NCBI GenBank assembly: GCA_033764075.1
Contig: JANRJH010000029.1
Coordinates: forward strand, 92,039 to 156,038
Length of the DNA stretch: 64,000 bases
Origin: M3007 sp033764075
GTDB taxonomy: Bacteria; Bacteroidota; Bacteroidia; Chitinophagales; Saprospiraceae
Direction of reading: 5' to 3'
The notes beneath the pieces were generated by a model that did not search any database, was not told the origin of the DNA, and saw only the letters and a list, made by a program, of their open reading frames with translations. Made by a program: the position numbers and the translations under genes. Within the stretch, counting starts at the first letter, position 1. The number at the start of each line of letters is the position of its first letter. Below are positions 23,871 to 32,778 of the stretch, piece after piece.

Positions 23871-26702
23871 ATGTTCCAAAGATATTTTATACTGTGCCTG
23901 TTGCTATCGGTGACGCACACCGCATGGGCACAGCAGGCCTCCCTGCGTGGCCGGGTATTCGATTCGGAAAACAACCGCTCACTCCACCACGCCACCGTGG
24001 TGATCGCCAACACAGGCCGTATTGCCGAGACCGATTCCAGCGGGTATTTTGAACTGATGGACCTGGAAGCCGGCGTTTTCTCCGTCGCCGTCACCCACCT
24101 GGGCTTCTACCCGAAGGAATTGTCACTGCAATTGAATGCCGGCCAGACGGTCGAAATGGATGTGCCCATGCGCCGCGACCTGAGTGCGCAAGGCAATGCC
24201 GTTGACATTCCAACCCTGACCCTGGACGACGTTGAAAATCAGATTGAAGACAATAGCACCGACGTGGCCAACCTCCTGACGGCAAACCGCGATGTGTACC
24301 AAAACGTTACCGGCTTTGGGTGGTTTACCTTCCGGTTTCGCGAACGAGGGTACGACGGCGACCTGTTCCCCCTGCTCCTCAACGGCGCTCCCATGAACGA
24401 CCCGGAAACCGGTTTTGTGTTTTTCGGCGAGTTCGGCGGCATGAATGACGTGCTGCGCAACCGCGAAAGCGTGGTGGGCCTCAACGCGGCCGACTTCTCC
24501 TTCGGTGGCCTCGGCGGCGCCACCCTGATCGACACCCGGGCGGCGCGCCAGCGCAAACAACTGCGTGTATCGTACGCGTCCACCAACCGGATTTACCGGA
24601 ACCGCATCATGATTACGTACAATACCGGCCTTATGCCCGGTGGCTGGGCCATCAGCGCGTCCGGTAGCCGCCGCTGGGCCCAGGAAGGGTATGTGCCCGG
24701 GACCTACTTCGACGGTTACGGCTATTTTCTTTCCGTAGACAAACAGTTTAACCGCCGGCACAGCCTGAACCTGACCGTGATGGGGGCGCCCACCAAACGC
24801 GGGCGCAGCGCCGACTCCTTTCAGGAAATGTTCGACATTGCCGGCACCAACTACTACAACCCACTCTGGGGATACTGGAACGGCGACAAAAGAAACGCCA
24901 ATACCACCAACCAGCACCAGCCGCTGGGCACCCTGCGGTATGATTTTACCCCCGACAACAACACATCCGTTACCGCCGTCGCGTATGCACAGGGCGGCCG
25001 AAACAGTTTCACCCGCCTGAACTGGCTCGACGCCAACAACCCGGCGCCCGACTTCAACCGACGGCTGCCCAGCAGTCTCGAAGACCCCACCCAACAGGCA
25101 TTCTGGGCCCAGGTGCTCAGCGAAAACGAAAGCCTGCGGCAAATCAACTGGTTCGAACTGTACGACGCCAATACGCGCAATATTGAAGCCATCCAGAACG
25201 CCGAAGGCATCGAAGGCAATACCGTGGAGGGCGCCCGCGCACTCTACATCGTGGAAGACCAGCGCTCCGACAGCCGTGAGTATGGCATGAACGTATTCGC
25301 CCGCCACACCCTGAGCCCAAGAACCACCCTGAACGGCGGATTTCAGTACAGCTGGTACACCGGCGAAAATTTCAAGGTAGTGGATGATCTGCTGGGGTCG
25401 GACTTCTGGCTCGACTGGGATTTTTACAGCGTATTCGACCTGAATGCCAATCAGATCGGCCGGCAAAGCGACCTGCAAAACCCGAACAACCTCGTCCGCG
25501 AAGGCGATGTGTTTGGATACAACTACGACGAAAACATCCGCCGCGCCAACTTCTGGGGACAAGGACAGTTCTCCTTCGCCAATTTCCAGTTGTTCGCCGC
25601 CGCCGACGTGACCAACCTCCAGTACTGGAGAACCGGATACATGCAAAACGGTCGGTTCCCGCTCAGCTCCCTGGGCGAATCCGACAAGGAGGTGTTCAAT
25701 ACATACAACCTGAAAGGCGGAGCCGTATGGAAAATAAACGGTCGCAATTACTTGTATGCCAATGGCCTGTACGGCACCCGCGCACCCAAATTCCAGGATG
25801 CTTACCTCTCTCCGCGCACCCGCGACGTACTCGTGCCCAACCTGGACGTGGCGACCGTCCAAAGCGTGGAAGGCGGGTACCTCCTGCGTGCACCCAAATA
25901 CCGCATCCGCGTGACGGCATTTCTCACCGACTTCCTCAACGAAACCGACAACATCTTCGCCAGTAGCCAGACCATCAGCCAGGTCATTGAAGGCCTCGAC
26001 CTGAGCAGCATCAGCGATCAGGACATCGAGAGTTTCCTCAATGCACCCCTGTTCTTTGGCGCCTCCGTGTTGCGCGGCCAGGATCGCCGGCACATGGGCA
26101 TTGAGGGCGCTATAGAGGCCAAACCCTTCACCTCCTGGGTGTTTACCTTCGCCGGTACCATCGGCAAACACATATACACCAACCGCCCCGACCTGATTAT
26201 CTCGCTGGACAACCAGTCGTTACCCCTCCTCGAAGCAGGTCAGGTGTACCAGAAAAACTTTTATGTACCCCGGACCCCGCAATCGGCAGCCGCCGTTGGG
26301 GTAAAATACGAATCCAAAAAATTCTGGTTCGCATCCCTAACCGCCAATTACGCCGACGCCATCTGGTACGATTTCGACCGTGTGCGTCGAACCAAACTTT
26401 ATGTCGAAGCCCTCGAACAGGGCTCGCCTGCTTACAACCAGGCCATCGACCAACTTCAGGCGCCTTCCGGTTTCACCCTCGACTTCTTCGGCGGTAAATC
26501 CTGGAAACTCCGCAACAACACCTTCATCTATTTCAATCTCGGCATAAGCAACCTGCTCAACAACCAGAACATCATCGTATCCGGACGAGAAAGCTACCGC
26601 AACGCTTACCGATTCGACATCACCGACCCGCGTTTTTACACCTCCGAAATCATCTATGCACCCGGAATCAACTACTTCGCCAGCATCGCTCTCCGCCTGT
26701 AA
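23871..26702 (+). CDS. TonB-dependent receptor of the nuclease/DUF5689 locus
   Basis: 943 aa. Signal peptide (FILCLLLSVTHTAWAQ), a CarboxypepD_reg-like domain (about residues 24-105, LRGRVFDSENNRSLHHATV), a plug domain (about 135-240, including LLLNGAPMNDPETG) and a large beta-barrel ending YFASIALRL. Imports an unknown substrate across the outer membrane. The following lipoprotein (28 nt gap) has a DUF5689 domain and the divergent neighbour is an exported EEP nuclease, so the substrate may be a nucleic-acid fragment, nucleotide or phosphate compound (inference from context only). Confidence 0.88.
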   Translation: MFQRYFILCLLLSVTHTAWAQQASLRGRVFDSENNRSLHHATVVIANTGRIAETDSSGYFELMDLEAGVFSVAVTHLGFYPKELSLQLNAGQTVEMDVPMRRDLSAQGNAVDIPTLTLDDVENQIEDNSTDVANLLTANRDVYQNVTGFGWFTFRFRERGYDGDLFPLLLNGAPMNDPETGFVFFGEFGGMNDVLRNRESVVGLNAADFSFGGLGGATLIDTRAARQRKQLRVSYASTNRIYRNRIMITYNTGLMPGGWAISASGSRRWAQEGYVPGTYFDGYGYFLSVDKQFNRRHSLNLTVMGAPTKRGRSADSFQEMFDIAGTNYYNPLWGYWNGDKRNANTTNQHQPLGTLRYDFTPDNNTSVTAVAYAQGGRNSFTRLNWLDANNPAPDFNRRLPSSLEDPTQQAFWAQVLSENESLRQINWFELYDANTRNIEAIQNAEGIEGNTVEGARALYIVEDQRSDSREYGMNVFARHTLSPRTTLNGGFQYSWYTGENFKVVDDLLGSDFWLDWDFYSVFDLNANQIGRQSDLQNPNNLVREGDVFGYNYDENIRRANFWGQGQFSFANFQLFAAADVTNLQYWRTGYMQNGRFPLSSLGESDKEVFNTYNLKGGAVWKINGRNYLYANGLYGTRAPKFQDAYLSPRTRDVLVPNLDVATVQSVEGGYLLRAPKYRIRVTAFLTDFLNETDNIFASSQTISQVIEGLDLSSISDQDIESFLNAPLFFGASVLRGQDRRHMGIEGAIEAKPFTSWVFTFAGTIGKHIYTNRPDLIISLDNQSLPLLEAGQVYQKNFYVPRTPQSAAAVGVKYESKKFWFASLTANYADAIWYDFDRVRRTKLYVEALEQGSPAYNQAIDQLQAPSGFTLDFFGGKSWKLRNNTFIYFNLGISNLLNNQNIIVSGRESYRNAYRFDITDPRFYTSEIIYAPGINYFASIALRL

Positions 26703-26730
26703 ACACCACGGTTCAACCATTTATCATACC

Positions 26731-28098
26731 ATGAAACATCCTTTCACCAAGCTCCTCATCATCACCCTTCTGGCCACAACCGGCTTTTTTGCCTGCGTGG
26801 AAACGGATTTCGATCAACCGCCCACCGGCGGTGATCCGGTGAACATCACCCCCAACACCACCATCGCCCAGTTGAAGGCCCTGCACACGCTGGGGCAGAT
26901 AGACTCCATCAAAACTATTTCCGGCGATTCCATCGTGATTGGCGGGGTTGTGGTGATGGACGACGAGTCGGGCAACTATTATAAAGCGCTGGTTATTCAG
27001 GATTCCACCGGCGGCATTGAGGTATCGTTCAACGATCCGGGTCTGTACACCCGTTTCCCCATTGGCCGTACCATTTACATCCGTTGCACCGGCCTGTTGC
27101 TCACCGACTACGAGAACCTGACCCAGCTCAGCGGCAGCGTCATTTACGAAGCTGGCGGCCAGCCGAACGTCATCGGCCTTACGGAAGCCCAGGTACGCAC
27201 CCGCGTCGTTGGCGGCGCCTTCGGCCCCGATCCCCAACCCAAAACCCTGCGCATAGACCAGATCAACACCAGCCACATCAGCACGCTTATCCGGCTGGAA
27301 AACGTCGAGTTCATTGCCGCAGACACCGGAAAAACATACGCCGAACCCATCACCCAGACCGATGTGAACCGCAACCTGGAAGATTGCAACGGGAAACAAC
27401 TCATCTTGCGCAGCAGTGGATTCGCCGATTTTGCCGGGGCAAAAATTCCCGGTAAAAACGGCTCCATCGTCGGCGTTCTCGGGGTGTTCAGAGATGACGC
27501 CCAACTCTACATCCGCGACCTGAACGACGTAAAAATGGACAGCGCCCGATGCTCCGGCGGCTCCAACCCCAACCCCTGTGGCGAGCCGGCCGTCAACACC
27601 GATGTTCCGGTGCAAAGCATCAACGAAGCGTTCAACGGCGTTTCCGACAACGTGGATGTAGCCATATCCGGTTGGCGTAACATCAAAACCATCGGCTCCC
27701 GCGTATGGCGAGGCACCTCCTTCAGCGGCGATAAGTACGTACAGGCCACCGCATTCAACTCCGGGCTGTCGGCCATGGAAACATGGCTCATCACGCCCGC
27801 GCTCGACCTGTCGACCCAAAAGACCTTCAGTTGCGAGACGTCCTGGGGCTTTTACGTGCACGACGGCCTAAGCGTCTGGGTGTCCAACAACTTCGACGGC
27901 GTTAACGTCACCTGCGCCACCTGGACCCAACTGAACGTGAAATTGGCCAAACAATCCGACGGACAATACAACTGGGTGCTCTCCGGGGATGTGCAGCTCC
28001 CTGTCCTCTCCGGAAAAAGCTACATCGGCTTCAAATACACGGGCAACACCAACAACCAAACCACCACCTGGCGGGTAGACGACGTGAAGGTGCAATAA
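26731..28098 (+). CDS. DUF5689-domain lipoprotein
   Basis: 455 aa. Lipoprotein signal with lipobox ending in Cys (TTGFFAC), then a DUF5689/OB-like domain (about residues 35-275: TIAQLKALHTLGQIDSI, GVVVMDDESGNYYKALVIQD), and a C-terminal beta-sandwich resembling choice-of-anchor J modules (INEAFNGVSDN to TTTWRVDDVKVQ). Probably surface- or outer-membrane-anchored and the partner of the TonB receptor upstream, analogous to a substrate-capturing lipoprotein. The OB-like fold is compatible with nucleic-acid binding, but this is an inference. Start at 26731 gives the lipoprotein signal. Confidence 0.82.
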   Translation: MKHPFTKLLIITLLATTGFFACVETDFDQPPTGGDPVNITPNTTIAQLKALHTLGQIDSIKTISGDSIVIGGVVVMDDESGNYYKALVIQDSTGGIEVSFNDPGLYTRFPIGRTIYIRCTGLLLTDYENLTQLSGSVIYEAGGQPNVIGLTEAQVRTRVVGGAFGPDPQPKTLRIDQINTSHISTLIRLENVEFIAADTGKTYAEPITQTDVNRNLEDCNGKQLILRSSGFADFAGAKIPGKNGSIVGVLGVFRDDAQLYIRDLNDVKMDSARCSGGSNPNPCGEPAVNTDVPVQSINEAFNGVSDNVDVAISGWRNIKTIGSRVWRGTSFSGDKYVQATAFNSGLSAMETWLITPALDLSTQKTFSCETSWGFYVHDGLSVWVSNNFDGVNVTCATWTQLNVKLAKQSDGQYNWVLSGDVQLPVLSGKSYIGFKYTGNTNNQTTTWRVDDVKVQ

Positions 28099-28126
28099 CG
28101 CTAAACAGGCAACATTATCGCTGAAA

Positions 28127-28789
28127 ATGGCGTTATTTGCCCCGATGCGTACAGCACGTTACCTCTTGCTCCTGCTCCTCTGGAGCGCAACAACGGCGGC
28201 TTGGGCCCAACCAACAGACACGGTGCCCAAGCCGCCGCCTGTTCCCGCCCAGGCCCGGCCTGCCGCGTCCGGCTGGCCGAATCCTAAAAAAGCCGTCCTG
28301 TGGGGCATCATCCCCGGCGGTGGGCAGGTGTACAACCGTGACTGGTGGAAGCTGCCCATCGTCTACGGCGGACTGGGGGCGCTTACCTACATCTACATCG
28401 ACAACCGGAACGAATACCGCCGCCTGCGCGACAACTACCGCCTTCAGGTCGACGACGATCCCAACACCAACCCCAGTGAGTCGCCCTACGATCAGATAGA
28501 TCCCATCAGCATGAAGACATACCGGGATCAGTGGCGGCGCTACTCGGAGCTCAGCGCCCTGTTTCTTGGGCTGGGCTACATCTTTTCCATCGGAGAGGCA
28601 TTTGTCGACGCACAACTCAAAAGTTTTGACGTGAGCGACGACCTCAGTTTCCGGCTCCGGGCCGTGCCCGGAACCCAAGGCTACCCGGTCTCCACGATTG
28701 GATTAAGCGTTCCGCTGAACCGGAAACCGAAAAAAACTGTTTATCCGTGGACCTATCCCACCCCACAGCAACGTGCAAGCACACCCTGA
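28127..28789 (+). CDS. DUF5683 membrane protein
   Basis: 220 aa. Signal sequence (RYLLLLLLWSATTAAWAQ), Pro-rich stretch, then the DUF5683 signature NPKKAVLWGIIPGGGQVYNR followed by WWKLPIVYGGLGALTYIYID and further hydrophobic segments. The family is widespread in Bacteroidota, often as an envelope protein of unknown role. The start is either 28127 or the ATG at 28145 (MRTARYLLL), which places the signal peptide at the very N-terminus. The last 17 nt overlap the GTG start of the rhomboid gene. Confidence 0.75.
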   Translation: MALFAPMRTARYLLLLLLWSATTAAWAQPTDTVPKPPPVPAQARPAASGWPNPKKAVLWGIIPGGGQVYNRDWWKLPIVYGGLGALTYIYIDNRNEYRRLRDNYRLQVDDDPNTNPSESPYDQIDPISMKTYRDQWRRYSELSALFLGLGYIFSIGEAFVDAQLKSFDVSDDLSFRLRAVPGTQGYPVSTIGLSVPLNRKPKKTVYPWTYPTPQQRASTP

Positions 28790-29561
28790 TCCGCCACCTG
28801 CCGAATCCGAACTTTTCGGCCCGCATTTCCGCCGGAGCATTCGCTGGCCGGCCTTTGTTGTGTTGATCATTCTGCTCACCCATTTTCATCAGGTTTTTTT
28901 TGGTTGGGATCCCGGCGCCTACGGTATCATGTCGCGCCGCATGTGGGGTTTGCGTGGTATTCTGACGGGTCCAATGGTACACGGCAGCTGGGAGCACCTG
29001 TTTTCCAATATTTTCCCGTTGTTCTTTCTCTCCGCCCTGTCCTTGCTGTTCTATCGCAAAGTGGCCATGCAGGCGTTTTGGGCCATTTACCTGCTCACCG
29101 GTCTCACGGTGTGGCTTTTTGCCCGCCCCGTTTCGCACATCGGCGCCAGCGGGGTGGTGTATGGGCTGGTGGCGTTCATCTTCTGGAACGGCATTTTCCG
29201 GCGCAGCATGCGATCCATTGTGCTGGCCGTGATTGTTTTGCTGCTCTACAGCGGCATGTTCATGGGCATCCTTCCCAAACAGGAGGGCATTTCCTGGGAA
29301 AGTCACCTGTTCGGCGGACTGGTCGGCATCCTAACCGCCTATTGGTTCAAAGGTGTTCTGGAGGATGAGGAGGCCGCTACAGCGCCGTATGACCCGTTTG
29401 CCGAAGAACGCAACGCCGAACGGCAGTTGTTCCTGCCCAAAGACACCTTCGAAAAAACCAAAGCCCAGCGCCAAGCCGAAGCGGAAGAAGCCGCCCGGCT
29501 GCGGGCCGAGCAGAATCGCGACCTGTATCCGCCTTTTTGGCGCTCGGACGGCACCTGGTAA
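28773..29561 (+). CDS. Rhomboid-family intramembrane serine protease
   Basis: 262 aa with six transmembrane segments. The catalytic Ser lies in HIGASGVVYG and the His in WESHLFGGLVG; SWEHLFSNIFPLFFLS supplies the conserved H..xN before the active site. Rhomboids cleave transmembrane substrates inside the bilayer. A charged, Ala/Glu/Lys-rich C-terminal tail of about 60 residues follows the last membrane helix. Starts with GTG at 28773, overlapping the DUF5683 gene, so the two are probably co-transcribed. Substrate unknown. Confidence 0.85.
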   Translation: MQAHPDPPPAESELFGPHFRRSIRWPAFVVLIILLTHFHQVFFGWDPGAYGIMSRRMWGLRGILTGPMVHGSWEHLFSNIFPLFFLSALSLLFYRKVAMQAFWAIYLLTGLTVWLFARPVSHIGASGVVYGLVAFIFWNGIFRRSMRSIVLAVIVLLLYSGMFMGILPKQEGISWESHLFGGLVGILTAYWFKGVLEDEEAATAPYDPFAEERNAERQLFLPKDTFEKTKAQRQAEAEEAARLRAEQNRDLYPPFWRSDGTW

Positions 29562-29577
29562 AACCCGGGCAATCGCG

Positions 29578-30174
29578 CTACAGCTTGTCCAACCCGTACC
29601 GCTTGATGATCCCTTTGATCTTTTCTGCCCACCGGGGGTCGCGGGAATACCCCGGGTGTTTGGGCTTCTCCGATGCGGACAGTTTTTGCAAATAGCAGTT
29701 GGTGTCGCCGTCGGGGCAGTTCAGGGCATCGGCAAGCCATACCCGGCTGTACAGCAGAACGGAAAAGTCCTGAACCGCCTCCCGGGCATGTGCGTACTTC
29801 CGGAATGGCGCGTCGGCCCCTTCGTGAAACATCACAAAAGTCTCGCCCTTCCACGGATAGGTGGCGCGCATACCGAAAGGGTTGCGCGCATTTTCAAACA
29901 AAAAACTGCTGAACCCCCCGGATTCCAGAATGGCTATGCCCACTACCATGGGCGCCGGTATACCCTGTTCGTGTTCCAGTTTTTGCGCTTCCAGCAAAAA
30001 AGTCTCGATGTATTCCTGTGGCCCACCGTACACATCCGCTATTTGGGCTGCAATTTGCTGCCCCTCCGGCCCAACCCGAACCGGCTTCGGCGCCTGGGCC
30101 CGCAAAACGGTCGAAGCAAGCAGAAACCCCGCCAGCATCCAGGAAAAGTTGGCAAATGGTTTAATGAAATGCAT
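29578..30174 (-). CDS. Exported glucosaminidase-domain protein
   Basis: 198 aa with signal peptide (WMLAGFLLASTVLRAQ) and a glucosaminidase fold (FlgJ/lysozyme-subfamily 2 type): MVVGIAILESGGFSS provides the catalytic Glu, followed by NPFGMRATYPWKG and FRKYAHAREAVQDFSVLLY. Such enzymes cleave the N-acetylglucosaminyl bond of peptidoglycan in the periplasm. The domain is nearly the whole mature protein. Convergent with the rhomboid gene, 16 nt apart. Confidence 0.82.
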   Translation of the reverse strand: MHFIKPFANFSWMLAGFLLASTVLRAQAPKPVRVGPEGQQIAAQIADVYGGPQEYIETFLLEAQKLEHEQGIPAPMVVGIAILESGGFSSFLFENARNPFGMRATYPWKGETFVMFHEGADAPFRKYAHAREAVQDFSVLLYSRVWLADALNCPDGDTNCYLQKLSASEKPKHPGYSRDPRWAEKIKGIIKRYGLDKL

Positions 30175-30400
30175 GTGAATAAAATGAAGATGAACGGAAA
30201 AGTGATATTTACCGGCTAGAAGGGGTTGATTATGAAAGCATTGGCAAAGATAATGCCGGGATCATGTGTTTGTGTGTTTATCCCGGGAATAATGTCGCCT
30301 TTTATACGAAAAAAAGTAAAAAAGTTGCGATTCGGGGTTCGTGGCGTCCGATGTTTTGGGCCCGCCGGATGTCTCATGCGTTCTACTGACATGGCGGCCG

Positions 30401-30432
30401 TTGTACTGTGTTTGCCTAAAACAGTATCTTTG
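30401..30432 (+). promoter_or_regulatory. Promoter of the DUF6922 gene
   Basis: TATCTTTG at 30425-30432 with TTG at 30401-30403 (21-nt spacer). The ATG at 30453 follows 20 nt after the -7 element. The remaining sequence between 30175 and 30400 shows no credible gene. Confidence 0.6.
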
Positions 30433-30452
30433 TTCGGTAATGCATTTGAAAA

Positions 30453-30758
30453 ATGGACAAGCAATTGACAATTGAAGATTTCAGCCCCTCGCTGTTCTGG
30501 GACGTGGACAAGACGACGCTGGATTTTGAGCGGCACCGTCGTTTTATCATCGAGCGCACATTCACGCACGGAACCTTGTCTGATTGGTTTTTGATAAAAA
30601 AATACTACGGAAAGGCAAGCATCAAGGCTGAAAGCATGCAAGCGCGGTATTTGGACAAACAGACGCTGGCGTTTTGTGCCGCGTACTTTCACGAACCGTT
30701 ACAAAATTTCAGATGCTACACACTCAAACAGTCGAACCCCTCACACTTGGATTACTGA
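30453..30758 (+). CDS. DUF6922-domain protein, AbiEii-associated antitoxin-like
   Basis: 101 aa. SLFWDVDKTTLDFERHRRFI, ERTFTHGTLSDW, and RYLDKQTLAFCAAYF match the DUF6922 domain, usually encoded just before and overlapping an AbiEii/AbiGii-type nucleotidyltransferase toxin gene in Bacteroidota. It is presumed to be the antitoxin or partner. Appears intact at about 100 aa. Its last 46 nt overlap the start of the AbiEii remnant in another frame, the normal arrangement for this pair. Confidence 0.7.
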   Translation: MDKQLTIEDFSPSLFWDVDKTTLDFERHRRFIIERTFTHGTLSDWFLIKKYYGKASIKAESMQARYLDKQTLAFCAAYFHEPLQNFRCYTLKQSNPSHLDY

Positions 30759-30973
30759 AACGCCTGTACTATTTACTCCGATATTTTTCCTTGTATGAGA
30801 TCATGGATGCGTACAGCAATATGTATCCTCATTCAACCTTGTTTCATGTGTATAAAAGTCTGACCTGGTTTGAAGACGCCGACAAGGATGGTGATTTGGA
30901 TGTTTTAGATAAAAATTTTAATTGGGAGGATGTCAAAAAAGCAATTGTCAACGCCGTTGAGAATACCATTTAA
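30713..30973 (+). pseudogene. AbiEii-like toxin with the catalytic core deleted
   Basis: 86 aa. The start MLHTQTVEPLTLGLLKRL matches the N-terminus of AbiEii-type nucleotidyltransferase toxins, and FSLYEIMDAYSNMYPHSTLF with LTWFEDADKDGDLDVLD to VKKAIVNAVENT matches their C-terminus. The middle, about 120-150 residues holding the GG..A and D-x-D catalytic motifs, is missing, and the two ends are joined in frame at about residues 18-22. It may still make a small protein but cannot be a nucleotidyltransferase. ATG at 30713. Confidence 0.65.
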
Positions 30974-30998
30974 TCAAACTAAACAAAAAAGCAAAATT

Positions 30999-32555
30999 AT
31001 GAGATTTATCTTCACCCTTTCGCTCCTCTTCGCCTGGGCCCCGACCGCTTTTACCCAGAATTTTCCCCCGGTGGTAAACGAACTATTCACCAACACCGAC
31101 CAGCAACAACGGATTCTTCGGGTAACCTACAGCGTGTCTGATCCGGAAAACGATTCCCTGGAGGTCATCGTCCAGTTCAGCAACAACGGTGGCCGCACCT
31201 ACAACCTGACCCTGCCGGCTTCCGGCGACCTAGGGTTCCCGGTGCTGCCCGGCGCCGGTAAAACCATTGAGGTGGACCTGAACCCCATTTTGGGGCAGGA
31301 CAGCGCCTGGTGGGTTCGTCTGGTGGTGCTCGACCGCAAACCTTTCGACGTAAACAGCCTGGTGGCTTCGGTCGACAGCAACCGCCTGCGTCACGACCTC
31401 GACTACATAGAAGGCGTCCGACACCGGAGCAGCGGCGCCACACACCTGGAAGCCGTACGCGACTCCCTCCGCGCCCAGTTCTACCGCCACGATCTGCATG
31501 TGCAGGAGCACACGTTCCCGTATAGCGGCGCCACCGGGGTTAACCTGGCGGGCTCCGTTCCCGGCATCACCTCCGCCGATACAGTGGTGATCATTGACGC
31601 ACACTACGACACCGTGTTCAATTCGCCCGGCGCCGACGACAACGGCAGCGGCACCGCAGGGGTAATCGAGGCCGTTCGCACCCTGAGCCGTTTTCCGGCC
31701 GACCGTACCGTCCGTTTCATCGGTTTCGACCTGGAGGAGGCCGGTCTGGTGGGCAGCGCCCGGTATGTCGCAGAGGCACTGCCGGTCAATGAGTCCATCA
31801 GTGGTGTGCTCAACTTTGAAATGATCGGGTATTACTCCGATGCCCCCAACTCCCAGACGCTGCCTGCCGGATTCAACATCCTCTTCCCCGACGCCTACAA
31901 TGCGGTGGCCGCGCAGCAGTTCCGCGGAAATTTCATCACCAATGTGGGCAACACAGCCTCATCGGCGCTGGTCGACCTGTTCGCGCAATCCGCCGCAACC
32001 CATGTGCCGAACCTGCGCGTCATCAGCATCAAGGCGCCAGGCAACAGCCAGATCGCGCCCGACCTCCGCCGTAGCGACCATGCCCCTTTCTGGGATGCCG
32101 GATTCCCCGCCCTCATGATTACCGACGGCGCCAATTTCCGCAATGCCTGCTACCACACTGCCATGGACACCGCCGATCAGAAGCTATCCTTTACGTTCAT
32201 GTCCGATGTGTTGCGCGCCACACTCGCCACCGCCGCGCAACTGGCCGGTGCCCGGCATGGCGACTGGGCCGTTGCGCCGTTTTTCGGACTGGTGCCGTCC
32301 AACGAAGCCACTCCCGAGCCTTGCGTACTGAACGTGTACCGAAAGGGCGCCGGGTTGTCCGTTGATCCGGGCAACTGCTCCGACGCATTGCTGACCCTGG
32401 AAATATTCAACGCGCAGGGGGCCCTGCTGCAGCAATCCCGATTGCCCGGCCATACCGGCCCGCAATGGATCGACTGCCCCGGCCTTGCCTCCGGTATGTA
32501 TTTCGTTCGTGCCGGCACATCCAAAGGCGTACAAACCGTACAGGTCTGGTTCTAG
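30999..32555 (+). CDS. Secreted M28-family zinc peptidase with T9SS sorting domain
   Basis: 518 aa. Signal peptide (FIFTLSLLFAWAPTAFTQ), an N-terminal beta domain, then an M28 aminopeptidase fold with the zinc ligands in DAHYDTV, ADDNGSGT, LEEAGLVGS and CYHTAMDT. The C-terminal about 75 residues (LTLEIFNAQGALLQQ to GVQTVQVWF) look like a T9SS sorting domain. It should act outside the cell on peptides. The ATG at 30999 gives the signal peptide and lies 25 nt after the AbiEii remnant. It is followed by the CCACAGAGG-type repeat. Confidence 0.88.
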   Translation: MRFIFTLSLLFAWAPTAFTQNFPPVVNELFTNTDQQQRILRVTYSVSDPENDSLEVIVQFSNNGGRTYNLTLPASGDLGFPVLPGAGKTIEVDLNPILGQDSAWWVRLVVLDRKPFDVNSLVASVDSNRLRHDLDYIEGVRHRSSGATHLEAVRDSLRAQFYRHDLHVQEHTFPYSGATGVNLAGSVPGITSADTVVIIDAHYDTVFNSPGADDNGSGTAGVIEAVRTLSRFPADRTVRFIGFDLEEAGLVGSARYVAEALPVNESISGVLNFEMIGYYSDAPNSQTLPAGFNILFPDAYNAVAAQQFRGNFITNVGNTASSALVDLFAQSAATHVPNLRVISIKAPGNSQIAPDLRRSDHAPFWDAGFPALMITDGANFRNACYHTAMDTADQKLSFTFMSDVLRATLATAAQLAGARHGDWAVAPFFGLVPSNEATPEPCVLNVYRKGAGLSVDPGNCSDALLTLEIFNAQGALLQQSRLPGHTGPQWIDCPGLASGMYFVRAGTSKGVQTVQVWF

Positions 32556-32573
32556 GCATCTTAAACGCAAATT

Positions 32574-32745
32574 CTCTGCGCCCTCTGCGGTTCATTTTTA
32601 AATAAACCACAGAGGGCCCAGCGGTTTCACAGAGGAGCACAGGGGATACCCTCCGTGTGCCTCTGCGTTTCCTCTGAGCCCTCTGCGGTTCATTTTTAAA
32701 TAAACCACAGAGGGCACAGCGGTTTCACAGAGGAGCACAGGGGAT
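32574..32745. repeat. CCACAGAGG hairpin repeat, two units (98-bp period)
   Basis: A block starting CCCTCTGCGGTTCATTTT is repeated at 32581 and 32679 with only minor differences. Each unit contains CCCTCTGCGGTT pairing with AACCACAGAGGG, and further inverted segments. It belongs to the same family as the array at 46216-46757. It fills the space between the M28 and aroC 3' ends. Confidence 0.9.
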
Positions 32746-32778
32746 CATTGAAAAATCCATGTCCGGTTCCAGCAAATA

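Noticed and set aside
24123..26171. 682-aa minus-strand open frame opposite the TonB receptor
   Set aside because: Shadow of a clear TonB receptor; no recognisable motifs of its own.
30226..30468. 80-aa open frame before the DUF6922 gene
   Set aside because: No homology, overlaps the promoter and the real start of the DUF6922 gene, and has atypical composition.
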